The notes beneath the pieces were generated by a model that saw only the letters and a list, made by a program, of their open reading frames with translations, was not told the DNA's origin and searched no databases. Positions 35,001 to 46,420 of a DNA stretch of 64,000 nt are shown here, in pieces. This stretch comes from Azolla caroliniana (lineage: Eukaryota; Polypodiophyta). The stretch is from assembly GCA_043228905.1 (NCBI GenBank), contig JBHGNT010000007.1:22258001-22322000 (forward strand), given 5' to 3'. The translations under genes and the position numbers were made by a program. Every line of letters starts with the position of its first letter. Position 1 is the first letter of the stretch.

Positions 35001-36968
35001 CCATGAGATGTGATTGACGTTGGTGTTGTGTATGTATTGGTCAGACCATGGCTTTATTGGTAGTGTTTACTTGATGGATGCAACATTGTAATTATTGATG
35101 TGGGAAGTGGGGTGTTGGTGAAGTCCGATTGAAGTGGTCTCTACTATTCTCTAGTTATTGTTCAACAACATCATATTATTGATCACTAAATTGTAGTGAT
35201 TGATTAACTCTCACATTTCTTAATTGCTTTACAAAAACCACAACACCAATGCACATGTATGGTGCACTCTCCCTTTCTTGTGTCTAACATATATATAAAT
35301 ATATCCAATCTAGGTGGGTGAGGCAAGACTTTATTAAATACGTTGGATTGAGGGTGTCATGATCATGACATTTAGATGGAGTATGTTTTTTTCTTAGTTC
35401 TCGGTTCCGTAATTAAATTTTGGAAGTTGCAAATGTGAGACCAGTTTGCATCAAAATGATTAATTCATTTGTACTCAAATGAAGGTTTTAGTCATAGTAA
35501 AACTAATCTTTGAAGGGCATTGGCATTGAATGGTTAGCATGTTTGATCTAGACCACCAATGTATCATGACATTGCAGAGCTACACTTTATGCTTAAGATT
35601 GCATGTTTAAAGTTCCGACCAAGGGGTTTGACGTTAAGTTCATTATAAAAACTCTTCACAATTTTACTTGTGGATTATGTACAACAATGTGGTCCCTGTT
35701 GAGAATTGTTTTACAGACTTTTGACCATTGAGATATTTTCTGCAATGTGAAAATGGTAGGAGTGCCCCTGTAGAAGGCAAGGCTAAAACGTTTATGGCTA
35801 TCGACTTCAAATGCTAGAATCCAAAGCTATTCTTTTCGCCGAAGGCTGAAGTGGAGAATTTCGTTACTCTTCATCACATTAAAACATGCCCACCACACAT
35901 AAGAACTCTTCGTTGTCTTCCATTGAAAAATTCATATGTGAGCAACTTTTCCAGCTATACAACTGCACATTATTTCTTGAAAATGTGTTGTCTTGTTCGC
36001 TAGTGCTCTTTCGAAGTAACCTTCCTATTTGTTTTTCATATATTTCGTTCTCTCTACTATATGTATGTACATCGTGCCCTACATTATGTTCGACTTTTCG
36101 ATTGTTGTTAGATGAGGCATCTTCATTGCATTATTTGATATTTGGTATGATAAGAAGTTATCATTTATGTCTGGTGAAGTGTCATAAAGATCACCATGTT
36201 CTTTGAGGCATGTATCAATAACAAATCATTAGTATATGCTTATATAATTCTCAATTCTCTCACATTATGGTGTGTTCACATTGAGAAACAATTGAACCCC
36301 CCTTTATATTGGCATCATCCTAATTGTCCATCATCTCAAACAAGCCTATCTCATCAACATTCTTTGTGCCTCTTTTAAAAATAAAAATGCCCCATGCAAA
36401 CCAACCTCAAACAACTCTAAGTGTCCTTATGTAATTCCATGAAGTGACCATCGTGTTATTGATAAACAACATGCACTTTAGTTAGATCCATTTGTTAACA
36501 CTAACCGAAGAATGTCTCGTATAATGCTAAATGCTAAAATCATCCTGAGCATAATGCTCTTTGCATGGCTTTTCATTTGTAAATGGTAACCATAAAGCAC
36601 GATACACTTTGTTTTGTCATATATACCCATGAGCATCCTATTGTTCTCATGATGATGTGATGGTAAGGTATAAACCCCAAATGCGTTGGTCGAGATCTTG
36701 AATAAAAACCAATTCTTTTGAATATGAATCCAATCAAGTGTACAATGGGCAGGGAGAGGAAATGAAATTTATGGATTTAGAAGAAACATATAGACTCTTG
36801 GGAAGCCAGTGTGTGTTGGATTTTCTCGTGTCATAGCTATACAATTTTAGAGATACATGACAATCTTGGTTCCTTTTTTTGTAAGTTTGTGTAGAGAGGT
36901 GGGGTGTGTCCCCCATGATACAAAATTTTGAAGTATTTAGATCACCAACAAAGGTGGGTTCGGCATGG
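32040..36968. other. Intergenic; no supported gene
   Basis: Only short frames without recognisable content, such as 35886-36206 and 36196-36378. At 34550-34830 lies a cluster rich in GGTTCGGTT, CGGTTTGAG and CTTAACCG, a member of the recurring CGGTT/AACCG family described separately. Confidence 0.5.
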
Positions 36969-39233
36969 TCATGCAAAGGCCTTCACATCCACTAGAAATC
37001 GTCGCCGGAAGTGACCTTGCTCGGACGGAGTGCGGAAGAGGATACCCTGGAGCCCCATCCCCATTCCAATGGCCGACTCCCTAAAACCCCATGCAACCCC
37101 ATCGGATGAAGACCAATCTATATGAGTACTACTTGTTTCCTCACACGTGTTAGGGGTTCCGATGCTCTTACCGGAGGAATGTGAAATATCAAATGTAAAA
37201 CCCGAGCTTTTACAAGAGCCCGAACCAAGCGCCGTAGAAGGTGTGGGCGAATGGGCATCAAACGATCCCACTTTACTCGTCCCGCCCATTTGAGGGAGGG
37301 TCACATGACATTCACCACGATCACCATACTTATTCTCATTGCTACATTCTCGGTGTTGGTGTTGAGGTGCATTCATATGCTTGGCATACGGTTTCACATT
37401 GCACCCAACCATAGTAGCCGAGGTCACCGACCCATCCCTATTCGAAGACTCACCCGTTGTATCACTATCATAGAAGGGCCAATCACAAAAATCGACATTC
37501 GGGCTTATCGAATCGAGACCACAAAACAAATCGTCGTGGTGCGTGGTCTCCGATGGGCTTGGATACACGGAATACCCCTTGCCCAAACTCACCTTTGTAG
37601 ACTGGAACGATAGAACTTCTTCATTGATAAGGTTGGCTATGGTATTGAGATTCGATTCCGGATAATTCATGTCTCGAATCATCTCTTCGGCCACGCTCTG
37701 GGGAGTGTCATACCTCAAATCGAATGGGAAATCGATGCTACACGATGTGCTCGATTCTTGGATATGTATATTGAGGTGCAAAACATATGGATCTTCGACT
37801 CGGCCCGTCACGTAATAACTCCGGCGGAAAGATGGGCTCTTGGTACAAATGGGCTTCCCAAACCTAATGTCCGAGGTGCTCTTGGTACAAATTGCATCAT
37901 CCGGCTCGCACTCTTCGGTTTCGAATAGAGTGGACATGTTCTCATTGGATGAGAAATGGAAAGACGAGGACTTACCACCGGGGAATCGTCCGGTCATGTC
38001 CATGAGATTGGGCATCGAGATTGAATTCTTGATGATGGGCGAATCGGTAGGCCATCTTCCCCCCGGGTGTGAAAAGAAGGGGTCGGCCAAGAGCTCTCTC
38101 GCCGACGGCCGCTTCGAGGCGTGCACCAAGCATCTCTGGATGAGGCACAATGCTTGGATGTCTTTCACGCGGGACAAGGATGCCGGCTTCTGGCCGGACG
38201 AGACCTTCTTGTAGATCTCGGGCAAGCTCTTGCACTCACTATAGGGGCATTCGCCCGTGAGGAGCTCGAGAAGGCACATCCCGAAGGAGTAGATGTCGAC
38301 GAGCTCATCGTAGTCCTCTTCGAACATCTCGGGGGCCATGAATTCGGGCGTCCCGACCGCCACATGCATGCGATGAGGATGGTCGGAACCGGGGCCCCCC
38401 TCGAGGAAGGCGGCCGACCCGAAATCCCCGATCTTGAGCACGGTGCTAGAGCTATGCTTGAGGAAGATGTTCTCGCATTTAAGGTCTCGGTGGATGATCG
38501 GGGACGGGGTCTGGGAGTGCATGTGAACGAGGCCCGAGAGGATCTGGTGCGCCCACGACCTCACGGCCTTGCGGCTGATCCGGCCGTGCCGGAGCCGGAA
38601 CCCTAGGAGGGTAGAGGAGCAAAGCTCGGTGATGAAATTCGGCCGGCCGGTAGATCCATCTACCCAAGAAGTGTAGAGCTTGAGGATGGACTTGTGGCCA
38701 TATAGGCACCGCAAGGCGCGGAGCTCTGTCTCGACGGCTAGGGCTAGGTCATCGGGGCCATCGGCGGGCGGGAGAATTGCCTTGTTCCATGCCACCTCTT
38801 TGCAGGCCGTGAAATCGAAGGCTCGGTAGACCGTCTTCATCGCCCCTTTGCCCAGCACTTCTGCGTAGCGCCCGTAGCGCCCGCTAGGATCGTACTCTAC
38901 CACTCCATCTCCCACTACATGCCTATCATCTATGACCATATCATGGCCACCATCACCATGGCAATCAACATCTTCCTCCTCCTCCTCTTCTTCTTCTTCT
39001 TCACAATATTGATCATCATCATCATCTAAGGCAGTATAATCTGCATCCACATAATCCGACGGTGATTTATGCTCTTCCTCTTCCTCCTCCTCTTCTTCTT
39101 CTTCTTCTTCTTCTTCTTCTGATTCTGATTCTGAAGGACCTGATTTATGTGGTATACTACCACAATTGGCATTAGTATGGAGAAGCTCTGGGGGCTCCTC
39201 AACATCATCTAATACGCTTTCTATGCAAGCCAT
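36969..39233 (-). CDS. WNK: WNK-type serine/threonine kinase, single-exon 754-residue frame
   Basis: The N terminus has two long glutamate tracts (about residues 39-54 and 78-87). The kinase domain starts near 121 with LGKGAMKTVYRAFD; the Lys in GAMKT is the ATP-binding lysine that WNKs carry in the glycine loop, while subdomain II reads KEVAWN without the usual VAVK lysine. Catalytic HRDLKCENIF, the magnesium motif IGDFGSAA and GTPEFMAPEMFEEDYDELVDIYSFGMC follow. At about 490-550 there is an OSR1-C-like region (YVLHLNIHIQ ... SVAEEMIRDM). WNKs act in the cytosol in ion transport, flowering and stress signalling. The gene shows no intron, whereas plant WNKs I know of are usually split. The frame is intact with no stops, so it is probably functional. 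The exact WNK subgroup is uncertain. Confidence 0.93.
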   Translation of the reverse strand: MACIESVLDDVEEPPELLHTNANCGSIPHKSGPSESESEEEEEEEEEEEEEEEEHKSPSDYVDADYTALDDDDDQYCEEEEEEEEEEDVDCHGDGGHDMVIDDRHVVGDGVVEYDPSGRYGRYAEVLGKGAMKTVYRAFDFTACKEVAWNKAILPPADGPDDLALAVETELRALRCLYGHKSILKLYTSWVDGSTGRPNFITELCSSTLLGFRLRHGRISRKAVRSWAHQILSGLVHMHSQTPSPIIHRDLKCENIFLKHSSSTVLKIGDFGSAAFLEGGPGSDHPHRMHVAVGTPEFMAPEMFEEDYDELVDIYSFGMCLLELLTGECPYSECKSLPEIYKKVSSGQKPASLSRVKDIQALCLIQRCLVHASKRPSARELLADPFFSHPGGRWPTDSPIIKNSISMPNLMDMTGRFPGGKSSSFHFSSNENMSTLFETEECEPDDAICTKSTSDIRFGKPICTKSPSFRRSYYVTGRVEDPYVLHLNIHIQESSTSCSIDFPFDLRYDTPQSVAEEMIRDMNYPESNLNTIANLINEEVLSFQSTKVSLGKGYSVYPSPSETTHHDDLFCGLDSISPNVDFCDWPFYDSDTTGESSNRDGSVTSATMVGCNVKPYAKHMNAPQHQHRECSNENKYGDRGECHVTLPQMGGTSKVGSFDAHSPTPSTALGSGSCKSSGFTFDISHSSGKSIGTPNTCEETSSTHIDWSSSDGVAWGFRESAIGMGMGLQGILFRTPSEQGHFRRRFLVDVKAFA

Positions 39234-39314
39234 GGTGAAAATTGGGGGGGTGAGGGGGGTGCTTATTGCTACAGACAGATCTGCGCAAATATATGAATGA
39301 AATATAGCTATAGC

Positions 39315-39420
<106 letters not shown>

Positions 39421-39583
39421 AGAAGGAAGGGGGGACTGCTTGATTCTTAGCAAAAGATGTATGAAGGAAAGAAGAAAGAAGAAAGAAAGAAAGCTATGGT
39501 TGCTTGGTTGAGTTAATTGCAAAGAAAGCTCTAAATAGTGGGGGGGTGGAGGAGGAGGAAGAAGAAAGGTGAATTATTTCATG

Positions 39584-39585
<2 letters not shown>

Positions 39586-39622
<37 letters not shown>
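39586..39622. repeat. Second (GA)n microsatellite
   Basis: About 18 GA units, 350 bp upstream of the WNK start. It is separated from the first tract by a G- and A-rich stretch. Confidence 0.95.
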
Positions 39623-39626
<4 letters not shown>

Positions 39627-39725
39627 ACATGGGCAAGGTTCATAATGATAATGATGATAACAGTAATTTTGTGCAGTAAAAGGAGCAAAAGATAAAGGAA
39701 GAAGGGGAAGAGGCAGAGTATGTAT

Positions 39726-40220
39726 GCTATGTTATGTTATGTTATGTTATGTTATGTTATGTTATGTTATGTTATGTTATGTTATGTATGTATGTATGTA
39801 TGTATGTATGCATAGAAAGAACGGGTGGGTATGTATATATGTCATATGTGTATGTAAATATGTATACATATGTGTACAGTGTGACTCTATGTATGTATAG
39901 ATGCATGCATATGTATGTGTGTGTAGGGTTATGCTATGTACGTATGCATAACATTAGGGGTTGTGTATACATATGTATATATGTAGGTGTGTGTATGTTA
40001 TATTATTGACTAATTGCATAACAAAGAGGTGTGTTTATGTATGTATATTATGTATGTATTGTAGGTTATGTTATGTATGTATGTGTAGGTTATGTTATGT
40101 ATGTATGCATAACATTAGGGGTTGTATATATGCATGCATGCATGTATGTGTGTTATATTATTGACTAATTTCATAACAAAGAGGCGTGTTTATGTGTGTT
40201 ATGTATGTATGTATATTGTG

Positions 40221-40251
<31 letters not shown>

Positions 40252-40252
40252 T
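39726..40252 (+). repeat. Compound TATGT/GTAT microsatellite block
   Basis: It begins with about 12 units of the pentamer TATGT (39726-39785), passes into GTAT tetramers (39785-39809) and decays into TATG-rich sequence. A segment with GCATAACATTAGGGGTTGT and TATTATTGACTAATT occurs twice (about 39945-40030 and 40105-40185). GTAT tetramers return at 40199-40249. Open frames rich in Met, Cys, Tyr and Val here only reflect the repeat. Confidence 0.95.
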
Positions 40253-40654
40253 GCGAGTGTATGCTTAGCCTTGTGTGCCTCCACAGTACTCTTCACCACC
40301 CGCCCAAAAGTCGATATCTGTCATGTTTTCTTTTTTCTTCTTGTTGTCTTTGATTGTGGTATTGAAACACGATATAACGGCGTGAATGTACATATTGTTG
40401 CTGATACGGCAGATTGTAGACCGTAGATTGTAGAGTGTAGTGTGGAGAGAGAGTGGTATGTAGGAAAAGAAAGATAGAGTAATCACCTTCATGACCACTT
40501 AGTCCTCCTTGGTTAAAGAGGGAAAGATACGTTTATCCATCATGCAATGAAGAAACATAGGTCAAAAGTGAAGCATAGAAGTATTTAGTGAGATAGGGAT
40601 CTATATCTTCTCCTTCACCGTTGGCCTCATCTAAATATGGGCAAATGCCACTTT

Positions 40655-40997
40655 CATGAGCCATCAAAACTCAACTTCAATAGATAATTGAAATCATCTT
40701 GACAAGTAGGAATCGAAGACAGTTCAATTCGGCTTAACTGGTTTGGACAAACCATTTTAGTCGTAACTGGTTTGTAAACCAAATTAGACATATCTGGTTC
40801 GGTTCGGTTGGAGCTTTGCCAAATTTCATGAGCCATCGAAACTCAACTTCAATAGATCATTGAAATCATCTTGACAAGTAGGAATCGATGACGGTTCGAT
40901 TTCGGCTTAACCGGTTTGGACAAACCATTTTAGTCGTAACTGGTTTGTAAACCGGTTTAGACATATCTGGTTCGGTTCGGTTGGAGCTTTGCCAAAC
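40655..40997. repeat. 172-bp direct tandem duplication of a CGGTT-rich unit
   Basis: Copies at 40655-40826 and 40827-40997 start CATGAGCCATC and end GGAGCTTTGCCAAA, with few differences. Both contain GGTTCGGTTCGGTTGGAG and CTGGTTTG-type words. The CGGTT-rich sequence continues to about 41110. Confidence 0.92.
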
Positions 40998-40999
40998 AT

Positions 41000-43300
41000 A
41001 GCTCAAACTACTTTACGAAGCTCAAGCCTAAACTGACCCAAACCGAAGGGCCGAAGCGCCAAACTGTTTAAGAATGGTTTAACGGCTCAGTTTAAGCTTG
41101 AACAAAGTTGTTGTTGACTCCTATTGACAAGCCAAGTATATGAGTTTCACATGCTTAGTGAGCACAAATTGTATCATTATTGCCACATGAATGCATAGTG
41201 GGTGGGCTTGTGTAAGAGCATTTGTCAAGCATATGAGATTACATCCAAAGTTTCTCAAGGTGTCAGGTTGTTTGACTTAAGGCCACCCCCTGGTGTAACT
41301 TTGATGTTTTTTATTTTGTTTTCTTTGCACTTTTATAGGAACATGACCATTGGAAGAGTTTAGGTTCAATTTATGTAGGATTGATAGGTAGAAGTTTATT
41401 GACTTTTCTTGTAGTTTGATGCTTTGTTTGAGAATCATGTAGATACTTTTGTTGATTGGATGAGCTTGTATGTAGTGCCACATCGTGCCTCACTCTGTAG
41501 GCCGATTCCTTGCTTGTAGCATTGCTTCCCTAAGAAGATGTTAGTTGAAGCACCACCTTTCGAAACTGTTCACATTTGTTAAATTGTTTATTGCCTCTCG
41601 GGAGATTTTATTTTTTAAAGCCTAGTTTTAGAAGGTTTAGAGCTTGGTAAAAACAACCTCTTTTGTAATCAGCCATTTTCATATGTTTTTCTCGTCAATG
41701 TTGATAGTTTATGGCTAGTTTCTTCTTTTCATCAATTATTCCTATTGTTTTTTAATCTTATGATATTGTTAGTTTAGTGACTAAGACATGCCACTGACCC
41801 CTAGAACTTGGTTTAAACCTTCACAACATTCTACATTTCGTTTCCCAAAGTCATGTGCCATGTTAGGTTATGTGCTAACGACATATTGAAATAGGCACAA
41901 CTATTACAATGACAGGCAACCACTTTCTGGTCTCGTTTATAAAACGTGTTACTAAATTAGGCCCAACCATTACAGTGACCACCAACCATGTACTTTCTTC
42001 TCTTGCTAGTACAACTCATACAAACTATGCCTCTTGAGTCAAGAAAGAAGATCTCTCCAACGATTTTGCTTGTTTCGAGTCTCTTGATCAAGGAAATATC
42101 TTACTCACATAGCTTAATAATGTATCCTTGTATTTGAAACAATACAAGAATTTGATGCATTTGAGATACTTGGGTCTATTAACCGAAATATCATTTGTGG
42201 TGATGTAGGCCGTATCTTTGTATAATGTCTGTGACTAAGTGAAAAGTTATAACATGCAAAACCTCCTTTGAAGTGGTTGAAAGAGAAATATGTTTCACAT
42301 AAGAGTTTTTTTATTTCAAGGGAATATTTGAAATATTTGGGGGACTCTAGTCATGATAATTGACAAAATACGTTCATTGCACCGTCCGACAAGAGGTATC
42401 TATAGCTTGAATACAATGGCCACAATCCCTACTAGACTTCCCTTAAAAGATGGGATGTGTTTTGTGGACTATGTAAAATGCTTGGAAACTAGTTGCTTGG
42501 TAGGCTAAAAAGCATGGTCAAATTGCAAGTATAAAGATAAGCAATATGTGTATATGATGATTAAATAAGATGCATAATATGTCTCATAGAACATGTTCAA
42601 TTTCCGTAAAGAATTATGTATCTTCATTTATTGTACTCATTTTTCTTCCATGGCAATAATGCGATCCAAGTACCATTTTTGACAGCTGAACGTGTCACGG
42701 AATAGCTATGGGCACATGGATGTTTGATATTTAGCTTTTTTGTGTGCAATAAGATCTAACAATAATAATGCAAAGTGACGTACAATTACATATAGATTTG
42801 TTTATAAAAGAAGCCTACTTATTATCAAAAACATCTCAACCACATATTGTCAATCTAGTACGATGGTGTTTATAAAAAAAAGCTTTCTTATTATCAAGAA
42901 CACCGCAACCATGCATTCTAGATCATATGCTCAAACGATGCTCAAGATCTCCCAATCTTTTACAAATACTAGTTATGAACAGGAGCATATCACTGATTTA
43001 TTCAAGAATCATCGAAACTATTTGTTTATCTAGTCAAAGGAAGTAAGTACATTATTAAGGAATATATGTATGGTCTCTTCTACTTCACTATGTTGAAGTG
43101 ACTTTGTGGAGCAATATACTTTTGACTTTTGAAATATCTTATCTCTCGTGTCATATTACCATTGTAGCAACCAATCACAGTATGTGAGGCATTTGGTCGG
43201 TTTTGGGCATTTTTTTTACGCTGTGCTCAACGTGTTGGATTGTGCATTCTGTAAACACTTTTATTTTAATCCGACGTAATAGATGATTTGCATATAAGGG
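41000..43300. other. Intergenic; SINE-like piece and a short duplication
   Basis: At 41764-41880 a tRNA-like head (TTAGTTTAGTGACTAAGAC, then ACTTGGTTTAAACC) matches a diverged copy at 46278-46420. At 42801 and 42869 a 68-bp unit beginning TTTATAAAA is repeated once. No gene is visible. Confidence 0.45.
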
Positions 43301-43309
43301 TAGGTTTAA

Positions 43310-43860
43310 AATTAGATTCCATAAATGATAGGAAACTTCTTTATAGAAGCAAATTCCTTTAAAGCTATATGTACATTGGTCAAATATAGTTACTTACATA
43401 AAATTTCTTTCAAGAAAATGATCTACACGCATATGGAGCACTTTTGTACTTCTCCGCGCCTTCAAGCTTCATTGCCCAATCATCCCAAAATACATCAAAA
43501 CAAAATTTAAGTGCAATGTTGTTTGTAGAATGAAACTCTTTTGAAAACACATATGTCTAACTCAATGTAGCCAATATTAATTAGTTTCCACAAATTTCCT
43601 TAAACGACGTGAAACTTGTTTATAGAACTGGATTCCTATAAAGTTATATATAAGTTGGTTGAATCTAATTATTTATGTAGAAACGTTTTTCGATAAAATG
43701 ATCTACACACACAAATGGAACATCCCCATACCACCTTCAAGCTTCATCATGTGGTTCACCTTCTTCCAAAATACGTTAAAGAAGTTTAAGAACAATGTTA
43801 TTCGTAAAATGAGGTTGTTTTGAAAACACATGTCCAACACAAAGGTGCCACCCTATACTT
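43310..43860. repeat. Diverged 280-bp tandem duplication
   Basis: Two copies (about 43310-43570 and 43590-43860) share AAAATGATCTACAC, CTTCAAGCTTCAT, CAATGTT and TTTTGAAAACACAT in the same order, with 280 bp between matching words. They are clearly older than the other tandem pairs here. No coding content. Confidence 0.8.
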
Positions 43861-45090
43861 AAAGATGTAAAGTGATTGTGATGTTTTATTTTGATTTTAA
43901 GAGGAACATTTTGTACCTCTATTGCCACTCTATAATGCCATAACAATGTTTTTCAAAGGGCGATGAATTTGCCAATCCTTCTCATATCTCTTGTTGATGA
44001 TATTTACTTTGTATTTTTCATAAGATTCTAAACAATAGCCATACATATTATTGCATTGCCATTCTCCTTGGGCAATCATAGAAAGCACATTTGAGGGATA
44101 ATTTTGGAAGCATCACCTTTGGTAGAGGTATTGTTATTTAATATTATAGTTGACCTATAGCCATATAAGAAAGCCTCATTGACAATTGTCTTTGGCATGC
44201 AACTTCTCAAACTTTGGCTATAGTCAAGTTCACATCATGGCTGTCCCTTTAACTGATGGAACTTGTCCTTGTGCCAAAACTTCAATCAAGCCTACAATCA
44301 CCCTATTTGCTACCTATTTTTGTACTTTGACACTTCATTTATTTTCTTCTACAATTGTCATGAATTGAGGATCTCGCTTTCTAGAAAGTTCCCTCCATTG
44401 GCATTTGCCCAATTAGGAAATCTTCTTGAAACATCTTTGTCTAGGGTTTTCTTTGTTGGATATATACCCAATCCACCACATTCATTTGACTCTATCACCT
44501 TAAGGAGCATATATCCTTTCTTGGTTGCACATGACTCATTCTTAAAGGTACTTCATCATGTAATAGGTGTTTTTGATTCATCATTTAGATCCAAAATTTA
44601 TTTCTCACTCCATAATAAACTATCATATATCAATTTACTTGATTTATAACCTCATGGGGCTTTGAGTTTTCATTAGGTTTTGGCCACCTTATCAACATGT
44701 AAAGGTCTTCATATTCGCCATCTCCTCCTCATCAAAATAAGTTCTTCAACTAATGTCACAATATTTTGTTCCTCATCGAGGATGATTCAAGGTAAGCAAT
44801 ATTAAACCCTTATACTTGCCTTAACCTAGGTCCATTCCATGTGAATAACTCCATTCATATATGTACATTTAGTCTAATTTGTCAAGCAAATGATGTTGGT
44901 TTCAATCCCTATTCACTTGGTGAGCATCCATCTTCCATTTACCTTAGTTTGTTGCGTTATGAAAAGATATTTCAAATGGGTCATGGTAATGTCAATCGAA
45001 AAAAGTTCCCATTTATTTGGAATGCCCTCTTTGACGAGAATTGTTGTGTGAACTTGAGATCAAAATTCCTTCTTTACCTTATAACACTAC
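43861..45090. other. Intergenic; nothing recognised
   Basis: Plus-strand frames at 44186-44368, 44263-44649 and 44841-45194 have no motifs I know; they overlap one another or run into the low-complexity cluster. I see no splice-consistent gene. Confidence 0.4.
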
Positions 45091-45094
45091 TAAC

Positions 45095-46205
45095 TAGCAA
45101 TGGGTCTGGTTCGGTTGGTTTCTTTGCCTTGAAACTGAATCAAACTGAACCAAACCATTTATATAAAACAAAAACCAAACCAAACCGTTTATGAACATTC
45201 AAGCCATTTAAACCAAACCATTGAAAAGGTAAACCAAACCATTTAGGGAAAAGTTGAAACCAAACTGAACCATTTAATAAAAAGTTTAAACCTAACCACA
45301 TTTAAGCCAAACTAATTAAAAAATTAAATAAATAAAAATACACTAAATTAAATAAGAATTTATGTTAAAATAAATAATTAAACATTAGTTAAGCCATTAG
45401 ATTAAATAAACATTTAAGTTAAGTGAATTAAATCAATAAAAAACATTAGTTAAGCCATTAGATTAAATAAAAATTTAAGTTAAGTGAATTAAATCAATAA
45501 AAAACATTAGTTAAGCCATTAGATTAAATAAACATTCAAGTTAAGTGAATTAAATCAATAAAAAACATTAATTAAACCATTAAATTACATAATCATTTAA
45601 GGGATAAAAAAAGTTAGCCCAAAAACCTATAAACCTTTAAACCAAACCACTTGAACCTATAAAATGATAAACCCCAGTTTTAGAACAAACTGAACTGTTA
45701 ATTAATAATTAAAACCAAACCAAACTATTTAATTATTTTGGAACTTATACACCTTTAAACCATGGTTTAATAGTTCGGTTCGGTTTGAGCCGAAACCAGG
45801 CCTATTGCTACTACTAACGAACAATCGGCAACACCTAACCAAACCGCGAAATTGCGGCTTAACGGTTTCAATGGTTTGGTTTCAACAGTCAGAAACTGCG
45901 GTTTAAATCGTTTAACGGCTTTTTATTTTTAAATTAGAAAAAAAATGTTTTTAAACAATCTTTTCATTTTTAGACCTTATTCTCACATTTTAGGAACATC
46001 TTTAAAATTTTAAAATTTTAAAATAATGAAATATGATAAATTTTAAAAATTAAAAATTAAAAATTTGACCTAAGTTGAAAACCGAAACCTAACCACGAAA
46101 CTGTGGTTTTTACGGTTTAATGGTTTAACAGTTTGAAAAATGTTTAACGGTTTCGTGGTTTGGTTCCAAACCGGTTCGGTTTGGACCGTCTTAAACCGAA
46201 CCGTT
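45095..46205. repeat. CGGTT/AACCAAACC low-complexity cluster
   Basis: Stretches built from AACCAAACC, TTTAAACC, GGTTCGGTTTG and related words lie at 45095-45330, 45600-45900 and 46070-46205. They are interrupted by a 61-bp tandem array and by an AT-rich segment. Similar clusters lie at 34.55, 40.7 and 49.6 kb. Confidence 0.75.
45382..45604. repeat. 61-bp tandem repeat, about 3.7 units
   Basis: Units start at 45382, 45443, 45504 and 45565 with ACATTAGTTAAGCCATTAG and end AATCAATAAAA. The first three are nearly identical. The AT-rich unit lies inside the CGGTT/AACCG cluster, which may have grown around it. Confidence 0.95.
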
Positions 46206-46277
46206 GCCGATTGTTACTGCTAACAAGAATTGGAAAATAATTAACGTTTACATGAGCTATCATTTCTCATTCTTTTG

Positions 46278-46420
46278 ATATTGTTAGTTTTAGTAAAGGG
46301 ACCACTAGGCCATCCATACCTAGACCTTGGTTCCAACTGCACATAAATATTCCACACTTCTTCATTTCTTTTGCCCTACTTAGTGCTCCCATGTCATGTC
46401 TTGTTAGTGTATGGAAGTAA
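46278..46420 (+). mobile_element. SINE-like piece
   Basis: Shares ATATTGTTAGTTT, then CCTAGACCTTGGTT and, further on, TCATGTC-type words in the same order with 41764-41880. The layout fits a tRNA-like head with a longer body. It is diverged and has no clear target duplication. Confidence 0.4.

Noticed and set aside
38121-38606. 161-codon plus-strand frame opposite the WNK kinase domain
   Set aside because: It is antisense to a clearly coding kinase frame with GC-rich codons; open antisense frames are expected there.
39734-40164. Cysteine- and tyrosine-rich small protein frames
   Set aside because: They are translations of TATGT and GTAT microsatellites, open in all phases.
45382-45604. CRISPR-like regular spacing
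   Set aside because: The 61-bp units are contiguous repeats with no unique spacers, in a plant genome.
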